A stretch of DNA of 64,000 nucleotides from an uncultured Clostridia bacterium (GTDB lineage: Bacteria; Bacillota; Clostridia; Christensenellales; Borkfalkiaceae). This document shows positions 35,081 through 43,569 of the stretch, piece after piece. The translations under genes were made by a program, and so were the position numbers. Where the stretch lies: contig CALVLK010000001.1 of NCBI GenBank assembly GCA_944337235.1, positions 124,001 to 188,000 of the forward strand, given 5' to 3'. Under the pieces are notes generated by a model. That model saw only the letters and a program-made list of their open reading frames with translations. It had not been told where the DNA came from and made no database searches. Position 1 is the first letter of the stretch, and every line of letters begins with the position of its first letter.

Positions 35081-35101
35081 CAAATCCCGTCGCCTCGACC
35101 A
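35081..35101 (+). repeat. Direct repeat copy 2: duplicated 3' end of tRNA-Pro
   Basis: 21 identical bases to 34835-34855, including the encoded CCA, but without the rest of a tRNA upstream. Its own strong terminator follows at once. Confidence 0.75.
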
Positions 35102-35140
35102 AAATCCCCGTACGGCACTTATGTGCCGTACGGGGATTTT
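35101..35140 (+). terminator. Terminator behind the second tRNA 3' end
   Basis: An 18-bp perfect stem (35101-35118 with 35123-35140), loop TTAT, followed by TT. It starts on the last base of the duplicated tRNA end, as expected if a whole tRNA once stood here. Confidence 0.8.
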
Positions 35141-35163
35141 TAGTTTCTTTTTTGTTGCGCAAA

Positions 35164-35197
35164 CAAAAAAGAACCGCCCGCGCATGGAACGGGCGGT
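35164..35197 (-). terminator. Terminator of the secreted-protein gene
   Basis: Minus strand ACCGCCCG/CGGGCGGT (35197-35190 with 35180-35173), 9-nt loop, then TTCTTTTTTG. It lies 23 nt after the gene at 35221-35742. Confidence 0.8.
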
Positions 35198-35220
35198 CAT
35201 GAACTGTTTTGTGTCAAAAT

Positions 35221-35742
35221 TTATGCTCTTGCGCGGCGCCCTGCGCCGATCGAACAGCCTGCAATGACAGCAATGAGCGTCAGAATGCAGCAGCCGCCGA
35301 TCACATAGTACAGCCAGACGGGAGCTTCCGCCATTGTGATCGAAACCCCGTGCAAGGTCATCTGCGTGTAGTACGAGACCCCGTCGATGGGAATGGAAAC
35401 AGCGATCTCGTTGTCGCCCTCCTGCGTGATCGAGCCGGCCAGGATGGTGAAATCTCCGCGTGTGAGAAAGCGCAGAGAGGAGCCCTCCGCGTCCGTAACG
35501 CGGACGATCAGCCACTCCGGATCGTATTCCTGCCCGAGCGTGAAACGCACCAATGCGGGCTGCCCTACCACCTCGACGGTGACATTGCCGCCCGCTTCGT
35601 CGGCTGTCTGCACGGCGGCCGAAGGATCGGCCTGCTCCGCAGCGAAAGCCGATACCGCCGATACGCCAAGCGCCAACGAACACACAAGCAAGAGAATTGC
35701 CGCAAAAATCGCGATCGATCTATGTAACCAATCTGCCTTCAT
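35221..35742 (-). CDS. Secreted protein with C-terminal membrane anchor, unknown function
   Basis: The 173-aa protein has a signal peptide (about 1-36, hydrophobic ALLLVCSLALGVSAVSAFAAE), an extracellular beta-rich domain (about 45-135; two lobes around FTLGQEYDPEWLIVRVTDAEG and DNEIAVSIPIDG), and one C-terminal membrane helix (about 142-163) followed by a short basic tail. I do not recognise the family. The start follows AAAGGAGGAACTCACA, a very strong ribosome site; an upstream in-frame ATG is not supported. It has its own promoter and terminator, so it is monocistronic. It could be a small surface sensor or adhesive protein, but nothing fixes the role. Confidence 0.75.
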   Translation of the reverse strand: MKADWLHRSIAIFAAILLLVCSLALGVSAVSAFAAEQADPSAAVQTADEAGGNVTVEVVGQPALVRFTLGQEYDPEWLIVRVTDAEGSSLRFLTRGDFTILAGSITQEGDNEIAVSIPIDGVSYYTQMTLHGVSITMAEAPVWLYYVIGGCCILTLIAVIAGCSIGAGRRARA

Positions 35743-35770
35743 TGTGAGTTCCTCCTTTTGTTCTGCTTCA

Positions 35771-35799
35771 ATTATAACACACGAAATGCCCATTTTCAA
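35771..35799 (-). promoter_or_regulatory. Promoter of the secreted-protein gene
   Basis: Minus strand TTGAAA (35794-35799), 17-bp spacer ending GTGT, TATAAT (35771-35776). Confidence 0.75.
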
Positions 35800-35864
35800 G
35801 GGGGAAAAGAAATTTTTTGTGCGGAAAGCCCATCAAGTTCTGCAAAAAAATTCCATCTTTTCAA

Positions 35865-37421
35865 TCAATAGGAAAATTTAAGGAAACTCCAGCTCATCGG
35901 CGGCAGGCTGAGCGTACAGGACGAGCCGTCCTTCAGCACGGGAAGCTCCTTTGCGTGCGGCACGATGCGCTCGCACTCGAACGAGTTGACGGCAAAGAGG
36001 TCGCCCGACGTCATCTCGACATACTCCTTCGCGCTAAGGCTTCCGAAGGAGCGAAGCTCCAGCGTGACCTCGTTCGCCTCCTGCCCGTAATTGAGAAGCG
36101 AAACACACACCTCGCGCTTGGTGCGGTCGTGCGTGATCGCCTCGTTGATGATGCGCGCACGGTTCGGGGCATTCTCGCTCCCCCGTTTTGGCACAACGAG
36201 CGCGGGGAAGGTATCCGTATCCGAGATGGTGCGCACGCATTCGCCGCTCGCATTGTTGGAGAGATAGGCGAAGGGGAAGAAGGATGTCTGGCGGAAGGTG
36301 CCCCCGCCCTTCTGCGTCATGATGGGGGCGATGACGTTGACAAGCTGCGCAAGGCAGGCGAGCCGCACGATATCGCAGTTGTTGAGCAGCGTATTCATCA
36401 ACCCCGCAAACACAAGCGCGTCCTGGAAGGTATAGACGTCCTCCAACAGGTGCGGCGCCCGCTTCCAGATCGGCTCCTTGCGCGGCGCCGTGACCGTCCA
36501 GATATTCCACTCGTCGAAGGAGATCCTGACGCGCTTATCGGAACGCAGCTTTGCGCGCACATATTCGATCGTCGCACGGATCGTGCCGATAAACTCCGCC
36601 ATATCGTCTGCGCTGCCCAGGAAATCCTCCAGCGGGCGGGGCCGCGCCGCACTATACATATAGTAACGGTGCATCGAAAGGAAGTCCACCGCCTCGTATG
36701 TGTTCTCCAGGACGATGCGGTCCCATTCGGGGAAGGTCTCCATCTCGTGATTGGAAGAGCCGGACACGATCAGCCGCAGCCGGTCGTTCGTGTTTCCGCC
36801 GTCCATTTCACCATTGCTCCAGCGCATGACCTTGGCAGCCTCGAGCGCCTTCCTGCCGTATTCCTCCGCGCTGAGATGCCCGATCTGCCAGGGGCCGTCC
36901 ATCTCGTTTCCGATGCACCAGTATTTTACGCCATACGGCTCCTGAGCGCCGTTTTCGTGGCGAAGATCAGAGATCGTCGTTCCGCCCGCGTGGTTGCAAT
37001 ACTCGACCAACCTTGCCGCGTCGAGAACGCTGCCCGTGCCCATATTGACCGCCATCATCGGCTCGACGCCCGCGATCCTGCACCATTTCATGAACTCGTC
37101 CGTGCCGAACTCGTTGGTCTCCGTCGAAAACCATGCCAAATCCAGCCGCACGGGGCGGCTCTCCCTGGGGCCGATCCCGTCACGCCAGTTATAGCCGGAG
37201 AGAAAATTTCCGCCCGGGTAGCGCACGAGGGGCACGCGAAGTTCGCGGATCAGATCGATGACGTCCCTGCGGAAGCCGTTCTCATCCGCTGTGGGGTGCC
37301 CCGGCTCGTAGATCCCTTCGTACACGGCACGCCCGAGGTGTTCGATAAAGGAGCCGAACAGATGGGGATCGATGGTGCCGATGGTAAGGTTTGCATCTGC
37401 AAAAATTTTCGTCCTTTTCAT
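35865..37421 (-). CDS. Alpha-L-arabinofuranosidase, GH51
   Basis: Releases L-arabinose from arabinan and arabinoxylan oligosaccharides. The 518-aa protein has the GH51 layout: TIM barrel (about 15-390) with acid/base Glu173 in WCIGNEMDG and nucleophile Glu304 in ISFDEWNIW, then a beta-sandwich domain. There is no signal peptide, so it acts on imported oligosaccharides. It is the last gene of the arabinose region, 11 nt after a small hypothetical gene. Together with araBDA upstream it gives a full route from arabinan fragments to xylulose 5-phosphate. Confidence 0.95.
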   Translation of the reverse strand: MKRTKIFADANLTIGTIDPHLFGSFIEHLGRAVYEGIYEPGHPTADENGFRRDVIDLIRELRVPLVRYPGGNFLSGYNWRDGIGPRESRPVRLDLAWFSTETNEFGTDEFMKWCRIAGVEPMMAVNMGTGSVLDAARLVEYCNHAGGTTISDLRHENGAQEPYGVKYWCIGNEMDGPWQIGHLSAEEYGRKALEAAKVMRWSNGEMDGGNTNDRLRLIVSGSSNHEMETFPEWDRIVLENTYEAVDFLSMHRYYMYSAARPRPLEDFLGSADDMAEFIGTIRATIEYVRAKLRSDKRVRISFDEWNIWTVTAPRKEPIWKRAPHLLEDVYTFQDALVFAGLMNTLLNNCDIVRLACLAQLVNVIAPIMTQKGGGTFRQTSFFPFAYLSNNASGECVRTISDTDTFPALVVPKRGSENAPNRARIINEAITHDRTKREVCVSLLNYGQEANEVTLELRSFGSLSAKEYVEMTSGDLFAVNSFECERIVPHAKELPVLKDGSSCTLSLPPMSWSFLKFSY

Positions 37422-37432
37422 AAATCCTCCGA

Positions 37433-37780
37433 TCAGATGAGACCAAACATTGCGGCGATGTTTACGGTCGCTTCGTTGATGTTGTGTAAAAATTTGCCGA
37501 TCGCCTTCTGCGCGCCGCGGTCGATCTCGTCCTCTTCCGTCGTGCGAAGGACTGCGATCATCATATCAAAATTCCCGTAGATGACCTTGCACTCCTCTTC
37601 GATGTTGCTCAGCGCGGACTGTGTGCTGCCATGCTGGATGCGGTACATCCGCTTGATCGTCGTATTCATTTCCCCGAGAATGGAAATGTCTCCGCTGCGG
37701 AAGATATTGCCCAGCTGCGCACTCAGCGCGGTGAGCGCGTCGATAAATTCCTGTACTTCTTTGGTGATCTCGTTCTCCAT
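37433..37780 (-). CDS. Hypothetical small helical protein
   Basis: The 115-aa protein looks all-helical and soluble (MENEITKEVQEFIDALTALSAQLGN..., ending NINEATVNIAAMFGLI), without Cys pairs, membrane segments or any motif I know. It lies in the arabinose region, 8 nt after the UDP-sugar pyrophosphorylase and 11 nt before GH51, so it is surely co-transcribed with them. A four-helix bundle or small regulatory partner is possible, but this is a guess. Codon use matches the neighbours. Confidence 0.75.
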   Translation of the reverse strand: MENEITKEVQEFIDALTALSAQLGNIFRSGDISILGEMNTTIKRMYRIQHGSTQSALSNIEEECKVIYGNFDMMIAVLRTTEEDEIDRGAQKAIGKFLHNINEATVNIAAMFGLI

Positions 37781-37788
37781 ACTTCTCC

Positions 37789-38997
37789 TTATAGTTCGAT
37801 CCCGTTCTGAAGGAGCAGCGCGCGCGCCGTCTCCACGCTGTCTTCCCCCGTCAGATTCTTGATGGGGGCAAATTCCCGCGCACGGACGACCTCGAAGGGC
37901 AGATCGCTCTCCATCAGCCGTACCATATCCAGAATGAGCGTTTCATACTTGTACGCATTGGGCTGCTTGGGAATCACGGTATTCGTCCCGTCGAAATACG
38001 GCACCTTCTTCTTGACCCGATGCACGGGGATGGGATTCGCCGCGACCTCCTCCAGCTTACTCACGCGAAACAGATAATTGAGGATGACGCCCTGCCCGTA
38101 GAGGAGCTTTCCGTCCCGGTCGCGGGCATTTGCCATCTCCTCCGTCAGTTCGTAATACTCCACGATATCGGGAACGCCGCCGCGCAGACAGAGCACGCCC
38201 ACCCGCTCATGCGGATCGGTCTTCATGACGACCTTTGCGCCGCTGTTTTTTTTGCTCAGGATGGTCGCTCCCAGGAAAACGGGATCTGCAATGCGCTGCA
38301 GGACATTGTCGACGGCAAAGACGTTGAACCACTCCACGCCGCGCGCCTTGGTCTCTTGCAAAAGCCCTGCGCGGCAGATCGAGGAAAACCACCCGCCGTT
38401 GCCGTTGGAGGAGAGGACAAGATGCCCTTTATCTGCAAGCAAGATCTTGCCGTTGAGATCGGTCGAGGGCGCCATATCCTGGCGGAAGAAACGGATCTCC
38501 TGCGCGGGATAGCCGAAATAATCGTGTTCGGCAAGAAAGCGCTGCGTCTCATGATCGTTGAGATCGCTCGTCATGATATAGAGGGGCACAAATACGCCCG
38601 CGGTTTTGCAGACTCCAAGCAGATTTTCGATCAGGCGCTGAAAGATATAGACGGGGCGTGTGATCCCGATGTCATAGGCGCCCTTGGGGCCCTCGATGCC
38701 CAGTCGCGTGCCCTGCCCGCCCGCAAGCAGCACGGCGCAAAGCTTGCCCGCACGGAGCGCAGAAATGCCGACCTCCTCAAATTGCCCCCTTCGAGCGGAG
38801 ATCTCGGCAAGGGAGAGCCCGCCGATGGGCGTGATCTCCCCCCCTTCGGCGCCCCTCTCTTCAAAGATCGACCAGTCGATCGCAGCGATCTCATCGAGCA
38901 ATATGCGCCGCTCCGCCTCATTCAATTCATCATAGTAGCGCAGCAGGTGTTCCTGCCCCTTCTCTTTCAGCAATGCCCTGATTTCGTCTAATTCCAT
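37789..38997 (-). CDS. UDP-sugar pyrophosphorylase, UAP/UDPGP type
   Basis: The 402-aa protein has the eukaryotic-style nucleotidyltransferase signature VLLAGGQGTRLGIEGPKGAYDIG (about 89-111) with the uridine-binding loop and catalytic Lys. ADKGHLVLSSNGNGG and KKVPYFDGTNTVIP also match the UDP-N-acetylhexosamine pyrophosphorylase branch. It should couple UTP to a sugar 1-phosphate (GlcNAc-1-P, Glc-1-P or Gal-1-P). Standing next to an alpha-galactosidase, it may handle galactose 1-phosphate; alternatively it could supply the uridylyl step missing from the acetyltransferase-only GlmU at 3351-4007. It starts 21 nt after GH36. Confidence 0.82.
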   Translation of the reverse strand: MELDEIRALLKEKGQEHLLRYYDELNEAERRILLDEIAAIDWSIFEERGAEGGEITPIGGLSLAEISARRGQFEEVGISALRAGKLCAVLLAGGQGTRLGIEGPKGAYDIGITRPVYIFQRLIENLLGVCKTAGVFVPLYIMTSDLNDHETQRFLAEHDYFGYPAQEIRFFRQDMAPSTDLNGKILLADKGHLVLSSNGNGGWFSSICRAGLLQETKARGVEWFNVFAVDNVLQRIADPVFLGATILSKKNSGAKVVMKTDPHERVGVLCLRGGVPDIVEYYELTEEMANARDRDGKLLYGQGVILNYLFRVSKLEEVAANPIPVHRVKKKVPYFDGTNTVIPKQPNAYKYETLILDMVRLMESDLPFEVVRAREFAPIKNLTGEDSVETARALLLQNGIEL

Positions 38998-39018
38998 ATC
39001 CCATCCTTCCCGATCGGA

Positions 39019-41088
39019 CTATTTGCCGCAACGCTCCAATAACATTGCGGCAGCGCGATAACAGTGTTCCGCCCCTGTGCGGGCGGGAAATATGATCGTG
39101 CCATCGGCGACAACGTACTCTTCGCTTGCAAAGCTGTCTGCAATGCGATATCCTTCCGTAGGAATGCAGATCTCGTCCGGAGAAACGCTGTGCACGATCA
39201 CAAGACGGCGCCTGCCGAGCTGTTTTGTATAGATCTGTCTGCCCTTTGGCGCCCGGTAATATTCCACATTACAATCGATACCGACGATGTCCCCGTTGCG
39301 CACGATATCGCAGATCTTGCGGTAAAAGGCAAGTCCGCGCAGGAGGCATTCCCGTTTTTCTTCTGTCATGCCGAGCACGTCGCCAGAGAGGCAGATGCGG
39401 CCGAGCATGGCGGCGCAAAGCGAATATATCGTGCGGGAGAGGGACTCCTGTGCGCGCAGCACTGCCCAGATCTGCACCTGACGTGCAGGGACGACGCGGG
39501 TGACGTTGGCGGCGACGAAGGGGATCTCGTCGCACTCGTGCGCGTCGGAGAAGGAACACATGCTCACCTTGCTCATGCGCAGCGGTTCAATCCTGCTCCC
39601 GCCCGAGGAACAATTTTCGAGGATGATATCGGGCACCGCCGCCTTGATGCGGTCGAGCCAGCGCAGGCTTTCCAATGCGACCTGCCGCCCGCCCTCGCCG
39701 GGGGCGCTCCCGTCCTCGCTGTCGCAGCCGATCCCGATGCTGTCGTTGTAGTCGATCTTGAGGTACCCGAACCGATTTTCGCGCAGCAGCCGCAAAAAGC
39801 GCTCCTCGAGATAGCGATCGACGCGCTCAAGCCGCAGATCGAGGAAACGCCGGTTCTTCATGGTGAGCGGCATACCGTCCCTGTGCAGCAGCATATCCTC
39901 ACGGGAAAAACATTCGCTGTCCCTTCCCGCGACTTCAAACTCATACCAGATGCCGGGGATCATCCCCTCCGCACGGATCGCGTCGGCAACGGCGCCGATG
40001 CCCGCGGGAAAGAGCGTCTTGCTCGGGATCCAGTCGCCGATCGCATTGCCCCAGCCCTTGTCGTCCGGCTTATACCACCCACAGTCGATGACGAAGATGT
40101 CGACGGGAAAGGGCCTGAGCGCCTCTAAGATGGCGGCGATATTCTCCTGTGAAGGGCATCCCCAGGTCGTGCAATATTCGTTGAAGAGGATGGGCATCTT
40201 CTCCTCCGCGGGCGGAACGCAGAGGCGGCTGTCCTGCTCATGCACCAACGCATTGCAGCAGGAGAGGAGATCGCCTTTGCAGGTGAAAAACATCTTCTCG
40301 CTTGCAAAGCGCTCCCCGGGCAGGATCTCCTTTCTCCAGTGTGCAAACTCATAGTCGCCAAGCCCCGCGCTGAAGGCACACATCTCCTTTTCGAGGTAGA
40401 CCTCCATCTGCCAGGATGCGGGGGCCTCCAGTGTTGCGGCGAGCGTATAGTCGGCGCAGGAGAGCGCGGCAAAGGGATAATATCCGCGGTTTGCCATGCT
40501 GCCCACCTCGCCCCACTTTTCACACTTGACGCCATAGCGCGCCCAGCTCATATCCAGGCCGAGATGGGCGAAACTGTCCGTCCTGATGCGGCACTCCCGC
40601 GACCAGGCGCTCGTCATGCGCGTGAGCGCCATGCCAACAGTGTTTCCAAGCTTCGGGCAGGCGATCCCGCTGATCGAACCGCTCGCAAGATATTCCAGCG
40701 TACGGACCTCATCCGACGCGTTCTCATATACGACGTCCATGCTGAACACGCCCGTCTTGGCAAAGTAGCGCAGCGTATGGATGTAGCGGTTGCCCGCGTC
40801 ATCTGCAAGCAGGGTCACAACGCCCTCTTCATCCGCCTCCTGCGAAAGTACATGCACGAGAACGGAGCTTCGGTTGCGCATCGTGACCCCCGCCGTGTAG
40901 TCGACAAGCGACGCATCTCCCGCAAAGGAGACCTGGATGAGGCTGTCGAGGCGCAGGTCCTGCGGCACGATCTCCGCCGCAGCGGGATATACGGCGAGTC
41001 CCACGACCTGCTTTCCCTCGTGCCCTTCAAGCGGGACCTCTCTGAAATAGATTGCGGTATCGCCAAAAATATATTTCCTCTCAAACAT
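39019..41088 (-). CDS. Alpha-galactosidase, GH36-type
   Basis: The 689-aa protein has the GH36 arrangement: N-terminal beta-supersandwich (about 1-290), TIM barrel (about 295-620) and a C-terminal beta domain. Nucleophile Asp446 is in GYLKIDYND; acid/base Asp515 is in CSFSDAHECD; ENCSSGGSR (491-499) corresponds to the conserved CSGGGGR segment. There is no signal peptide, so it probably acts on imported galacto-oligosaccharides. It comes after araA, separated by a 15-bp hairpin that may reduce read-through, and leads the UDP-sugar pyrophosphorylase, hypothetical and GH51 genes. Confidence 0.88.
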   Translation of the reverse strand: MFERKYIFGDTAIYFREVPLEGHEGKQVVGLAVYPAAAEIVPQDLRLDSLIQVSFAGDASLVDYTAGVTMRNRSSVLVHVLSQEADEEGVVTLLADDAGNRYIHTLRYFAKTGVFSMDVVYENASDEVRTLEYLASGSISGIACPKLGNTVGMALTRMTSAWSRECRIRTDSFAHLGLDMSWARYGVKCEKWGEVGSMANRGYYPFAALSCADYTLAATLEAPASWQMEVYLEKEMCAFSAGLGDYEFAHWRKEILPGERFASEKMFFTCKGDLLSCCNALVHEQDSRLCVPPAEEKMPILFNEYCTTWGCPSQENIAAILEALRPFPVDIFVIDCGWYKPDDKGWGNAIGDWIPSKTLFPAGIGAVADAIRAEGMIPGIWYEFEVAGRDSECFSREDMLLHRDGMPLTMKNRRFLDLRLERVDRYLEERFLRLLRENRFGYLKIDYNDSIGIGCDSEDGSAPGEGGRQVALESLRWLDRIKAAVPDIILENCSSGGSRIEPLRMSKVSMCSFSDAHECDEIPFVAANVTRVVPARQVQIWAVLRAQESLSRTIYSLCAAMLGRICLSGDVLGMTEEKRECLLRGLAFYRKICDIVRNGDIVGIDCNVEYYRAPKGRQIYTKQLGRRRLVIVHSVSPDEICIPTEGYRIADSFASEEYVVADGTIIFPARTGAEHCYRAAAMLLERCGK

Positions 41089-41104
41089 GTGTGCTCCCTA
41101 TAAA

Positions 41105-41139
41105 GAATCCCGTAATTTTACGCGAAAATTACGGGATTC
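41105..41139 (-). terminator. Hairpin between araA and GH36
   Basis: A 15-bp perfect stem (41105-41119 with 41125-41139), 5-nt loop, followed on the minus strand by TTTAT. It could be a partial terminator that sets the downstream glycosidase genes at a lower level, or an mRNA 3' stabiliser. Confidence 0.6.
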
Positions 41140-41157
41140 CATGAGGTTTTCAATCGA

Positions 41158-42618
41158 TCAAAGCTTTGACTTCCAGACTCGGTCAGACCAGTCGAGCTGC
41201 CGCTTGAACTCGTTGATCTCCGTCTTTTCGTCGATGACGACAACTTCCATACCCCACATGTTCCCCAGATCGACCATGTCCTGAACGGACAGCTGCGAAG
41301 AGACGACCGTGTGGTGTGCGCCGCCCGCATAGATCCATGCGGCAACGCCCTCTTTGAAGTTGGGCTTGTATCTCCACATCAGTCCGCCGACGGGCAGGTT
41401 GGGCATCTTATGAGGGTACTTGACGAGCTCGATCTTCTGCACGATCAGGCGCATTCTGTCGCCCATGTCGATCATGGAGACGGCAACGGCCTCGGGCGCG
41501 GCAATCCCTTCGAACACAAGGCGTGCAGGATCGCTCTTTCCGCCGATCCCCAGGGGATGAACCTGGATCTCGGGCTTGGTCGCCGCAAACTGAGGGGAGA
41601 CCTCAAGCATGTGCGCGCCCAGGCAGAGCCCGTCAACGAGATCGTAGGTGTAGTCCTCCATGAGGCCCGTGCCCTTCTGCCCTGCCATATACTGCATGAC
41701 GGCGCCGAGCGCTGCGATCTTCCAGTCGCCCTCTGCACCGAAGCCATAGCCCTTGCTCTGAAGGTCCTGAATGGCGAGGCCGGGCAGCTGGTTCATGCCG
41801 TGCAGCGCGCCGAAGTGATCGACGATGCCGATGTACCCGCCGTTCTCTTTGCAGAACCTGTCGATCGCGATCTCATACTTTGCCTGCTCGCGAACGACAT
41901 CGATGCGGTCGGTGCCCATCGTGTATTTTTGCGCATATTCCGCCATCATGGCGTCGACCTCTTCCTCTGTGATCGTGTTGATCATATCGACCAGATCGCC
42001 GATGGGATAGTAATCTACTTCCCAGCCAAGGTTGATGTGCGCCTCGACCTTATCGCCTTCGGTGACGGCGACGTTTCTCATGTTGTCGGAGAAGCGACAT
42101 ACCTTGACCGTCTTGGAGAACGCATAACCTGCCGCAACTTTGCACCATGCTGCAAGCTCTTTGAGCGCCTCTTCGTCCTTATAGTAACCCACGATGACCT
42201 TGTTGTCCATTCTGAGGCGAGAGACGATATAGCCGAACTCTCTGTCGCCGTGCGCCGCCTGATTCTCGTTCATGAAATCCATATCGATGGTGTCATAGGG
42301 CAGCTTCTCGTTATACTGCGTTGCAAAGTGGCACATGGGCTTTTGCAGCATCTTGAGCCCTTTGATCCACATCTTTGCGGGCGAGAAGGTGTGACACCAG
42401 GTGATGATGCCGATGCAATTCTCGTCTGCATTCACCTGCTTGATAGCGGCCACGATCTCTTCCGAGCTCTTGCAGGTGGTAAGATACTTAACGGTGACGG
42501 GCATTCTCTCGCTGACATAGTTTGCCATCTCTTCCGAGTGCTGTGCGACATGCGCAAGCACATCATCTCCGTACAAGGTCTGGGAACCTGTCAGCCAATA
42601 TACGACTTTCTCTTTCAT
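41158..42618 (-). CDS. araA: L-arabinose isomerase
   Basis: Interconverts L-arabinose and L-ribulose. The 486-aa protein shows the family start VVYWLTGSQTLYGDDVL, the ITWCHTFSPAKMWIKG segment, and the metal-site residues in FGAEGDWKIAAL and in the HPLGIGGKSDPARLV region. It is Mn2+-dependent in known homologues and cytoplasmic. It is third in the arabinose operon after araB, araD and a conserved-looking small gene. Confidence 0.97.
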   Translation of the reverse strand: MKEKVVYWLTGSQTLYGDDVLAHVAQHSEEMANYVSERMPVTVKYLTTCKSSEEIVAAIKQVNADENCIGIITWCHTFSPAKMWIKGLKMLQKPMCHFATQYNEKLPYDTIDMDFMNENQAAHGDREFGYIVSRLRMDNKVIVGYYKDEEALKELAAWCKVAAGYAFSKTVKVCRFSDNMRNVAVTEGDKVEAHINLGWEVDYYPIGDLVDMINTITEEEVDAMMAEYAQKYTMGTDRIDVVREQAKYEIAIDRFCKENGGYIGIVDHFGALHGMNQLPGLAIQDLQSKGYGFGAEGDWKIAALGAVMQYMAGQKGTGLMEDYTYDLVDGLCLGAHMLEVSPQFAATKPEIQVHPLGIGGKSDPARLVFEGIAAPEAVAVSMIDMGDRMRLIVQKIELVKYPHKMPNLPVGGLMWRYKPNFKEGVAAWIYAGGAHHTVVSSQLSVQDMVDLGNMWGMEVVVIDEKTEINEFKRQLDWSDRVWKSKL

Positions 42619-42647
42619 AACATTACCTCATTTAATTTGGATTCTTT

Positions 42648-42824
42648 TTATTTTTTCTCCGAAACCGTCGGAGTACGGAACACTAAGATCGCCCCGCAAT
42701 TGGGGGTGGAAAGTACAGAGATGAGCCGGTCGCCCTTTGCCTCACGCTCGTTGGCAAGTGTAGCGATGCGTTCCGCCCGCCTGTACAGATTGGGGGTATA
42801 CTTGATGACGACCGTTTCAATCAT
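42648..42824 (-). CDS. Small protein (58 aa) inside the arabinose operon
   Basis: Between araD and araA, with GGAGAGAAGGAA before its ATG, lies a 58-codon frame. The product starts MIETVVIKYTPNLYRRAERI, has a central helix rich in charged residues, and a beta hairpin (about 38-52) with STPNCGAILVFRTP, ending in EKK. The clean ribosome site, 11-nt and 29-nt spacings to its neighbours and protein-like composition point to a real gene. I do not know a function; the alpha/beta pattern could be a small ferredoxin-like fold. It may regulate or stabilise an arabinose enzyme. Confidence 0.7.
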   Translation of the reverse strand: MIETVVIKYTPNLYRRAERIATLANEREAKGDRLISVLSTPNCGAILVFRTPTVSEKK

Positions 42825-42835
42825 TTCCTTCTCTC

Positions 42836-43540
42836 CTATCTCTTTTTGGTCTGGCCGTAGTAGGCATTCTTGCCGTGCTTGCGCAGATAGTGCTTGTCCA
42901 TCATGAACTGATCGGCACGGGTCACTTCGGGATTGATATGCTCGGTGAGAAATGCCATCTTGGCGACCTCTTCAATGACCGTTGCATTGTACACGGAGTT
43001 GCCGGCGTCCTTGCCGAAGGCGAACACGCCGTGGCTCTTGATGAGCACGCCGGGCACCGCGACGGGGTCAATGTTCTCGCTGCGGAACTTTTCAATGATG
43101 GCAAGCCCGGTGTTCTTTTCGTACTCTCCTTCGATCTCCTCCTTGGTCAAGGAGCGCGCGCAGGGAATGTCGCCGTAGAAATAGTCGGCATGCGTGGTCC
43201 CGTAGAAGGGAATGCTGCGGCCTGCCTGCGCCCATGCGGTGGCAAACGTCGAGTGAGTGTGCGTCACGCCGCCGATGTTGGGGAACGCCTTGTAAAACTC
43301 GATGTGCGTGGGCGTATCGGACGAGGGGCGCAAATCGCCCTCGACCACCTTGCCGTTGAGGTCGACGACGACCATATCGTCCGCCGTCATGCCGTCGTAT
43401 TCCACGCCGGAGGGTTTAATGACGATAAGTCCGCTCTCGCGGTCGATCTCGGAGACGTTGCCCCAGGTAAAGAGGACAAGTTTGTTCTTGACGAGGTCGA
43501 GGTTTGCCTGTAACACCTTTTGCTTCAATGCTTCTAACAT
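42836..43540 (-). CDS. araD: L-ribulose-5-phosphate 4-epimerase
   Basis: Converts L-ribulose 5-phosphate to D-xylulose 5-phosphate, the entry to the pentose phosphate pathway. The 234-aa length is normal for this class II aldolase-like enzyme. [30 protein letters not shown] (substrate loop), [13 protein letters not shown] (zinc His pair near 95-97) and the later SHGVFAFG with the third metal His are visible. It sits 29 nt after araB and directly before the small gene and araA. Confidence 0.97.
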   Translation of the reverse strand: MLEALKQKVLQANLDLVKNKLVLFTWGNVSEIDRESGLIVIKPSGVEYDGMTADDMVVVDLNGKVVEGDLRPSSDTPTHIEFYKAFPNIGGVTHTHSTFATAWAQAGRSIPFYGTTHADYFYGDIPCARSLTKEEIEGEYEKNTGLAIIEKFRSENIDPVAVPGVLIKSHGVFAFGKDAGNSVYNATVIEEVAKMAFLTEHINPEVTRADQFMMDKHYLRKHGKNAYYGQTKKR

Positions 43541-43569
43541 ATTATCTCCTTACTGCTCTGCATCGCAGA

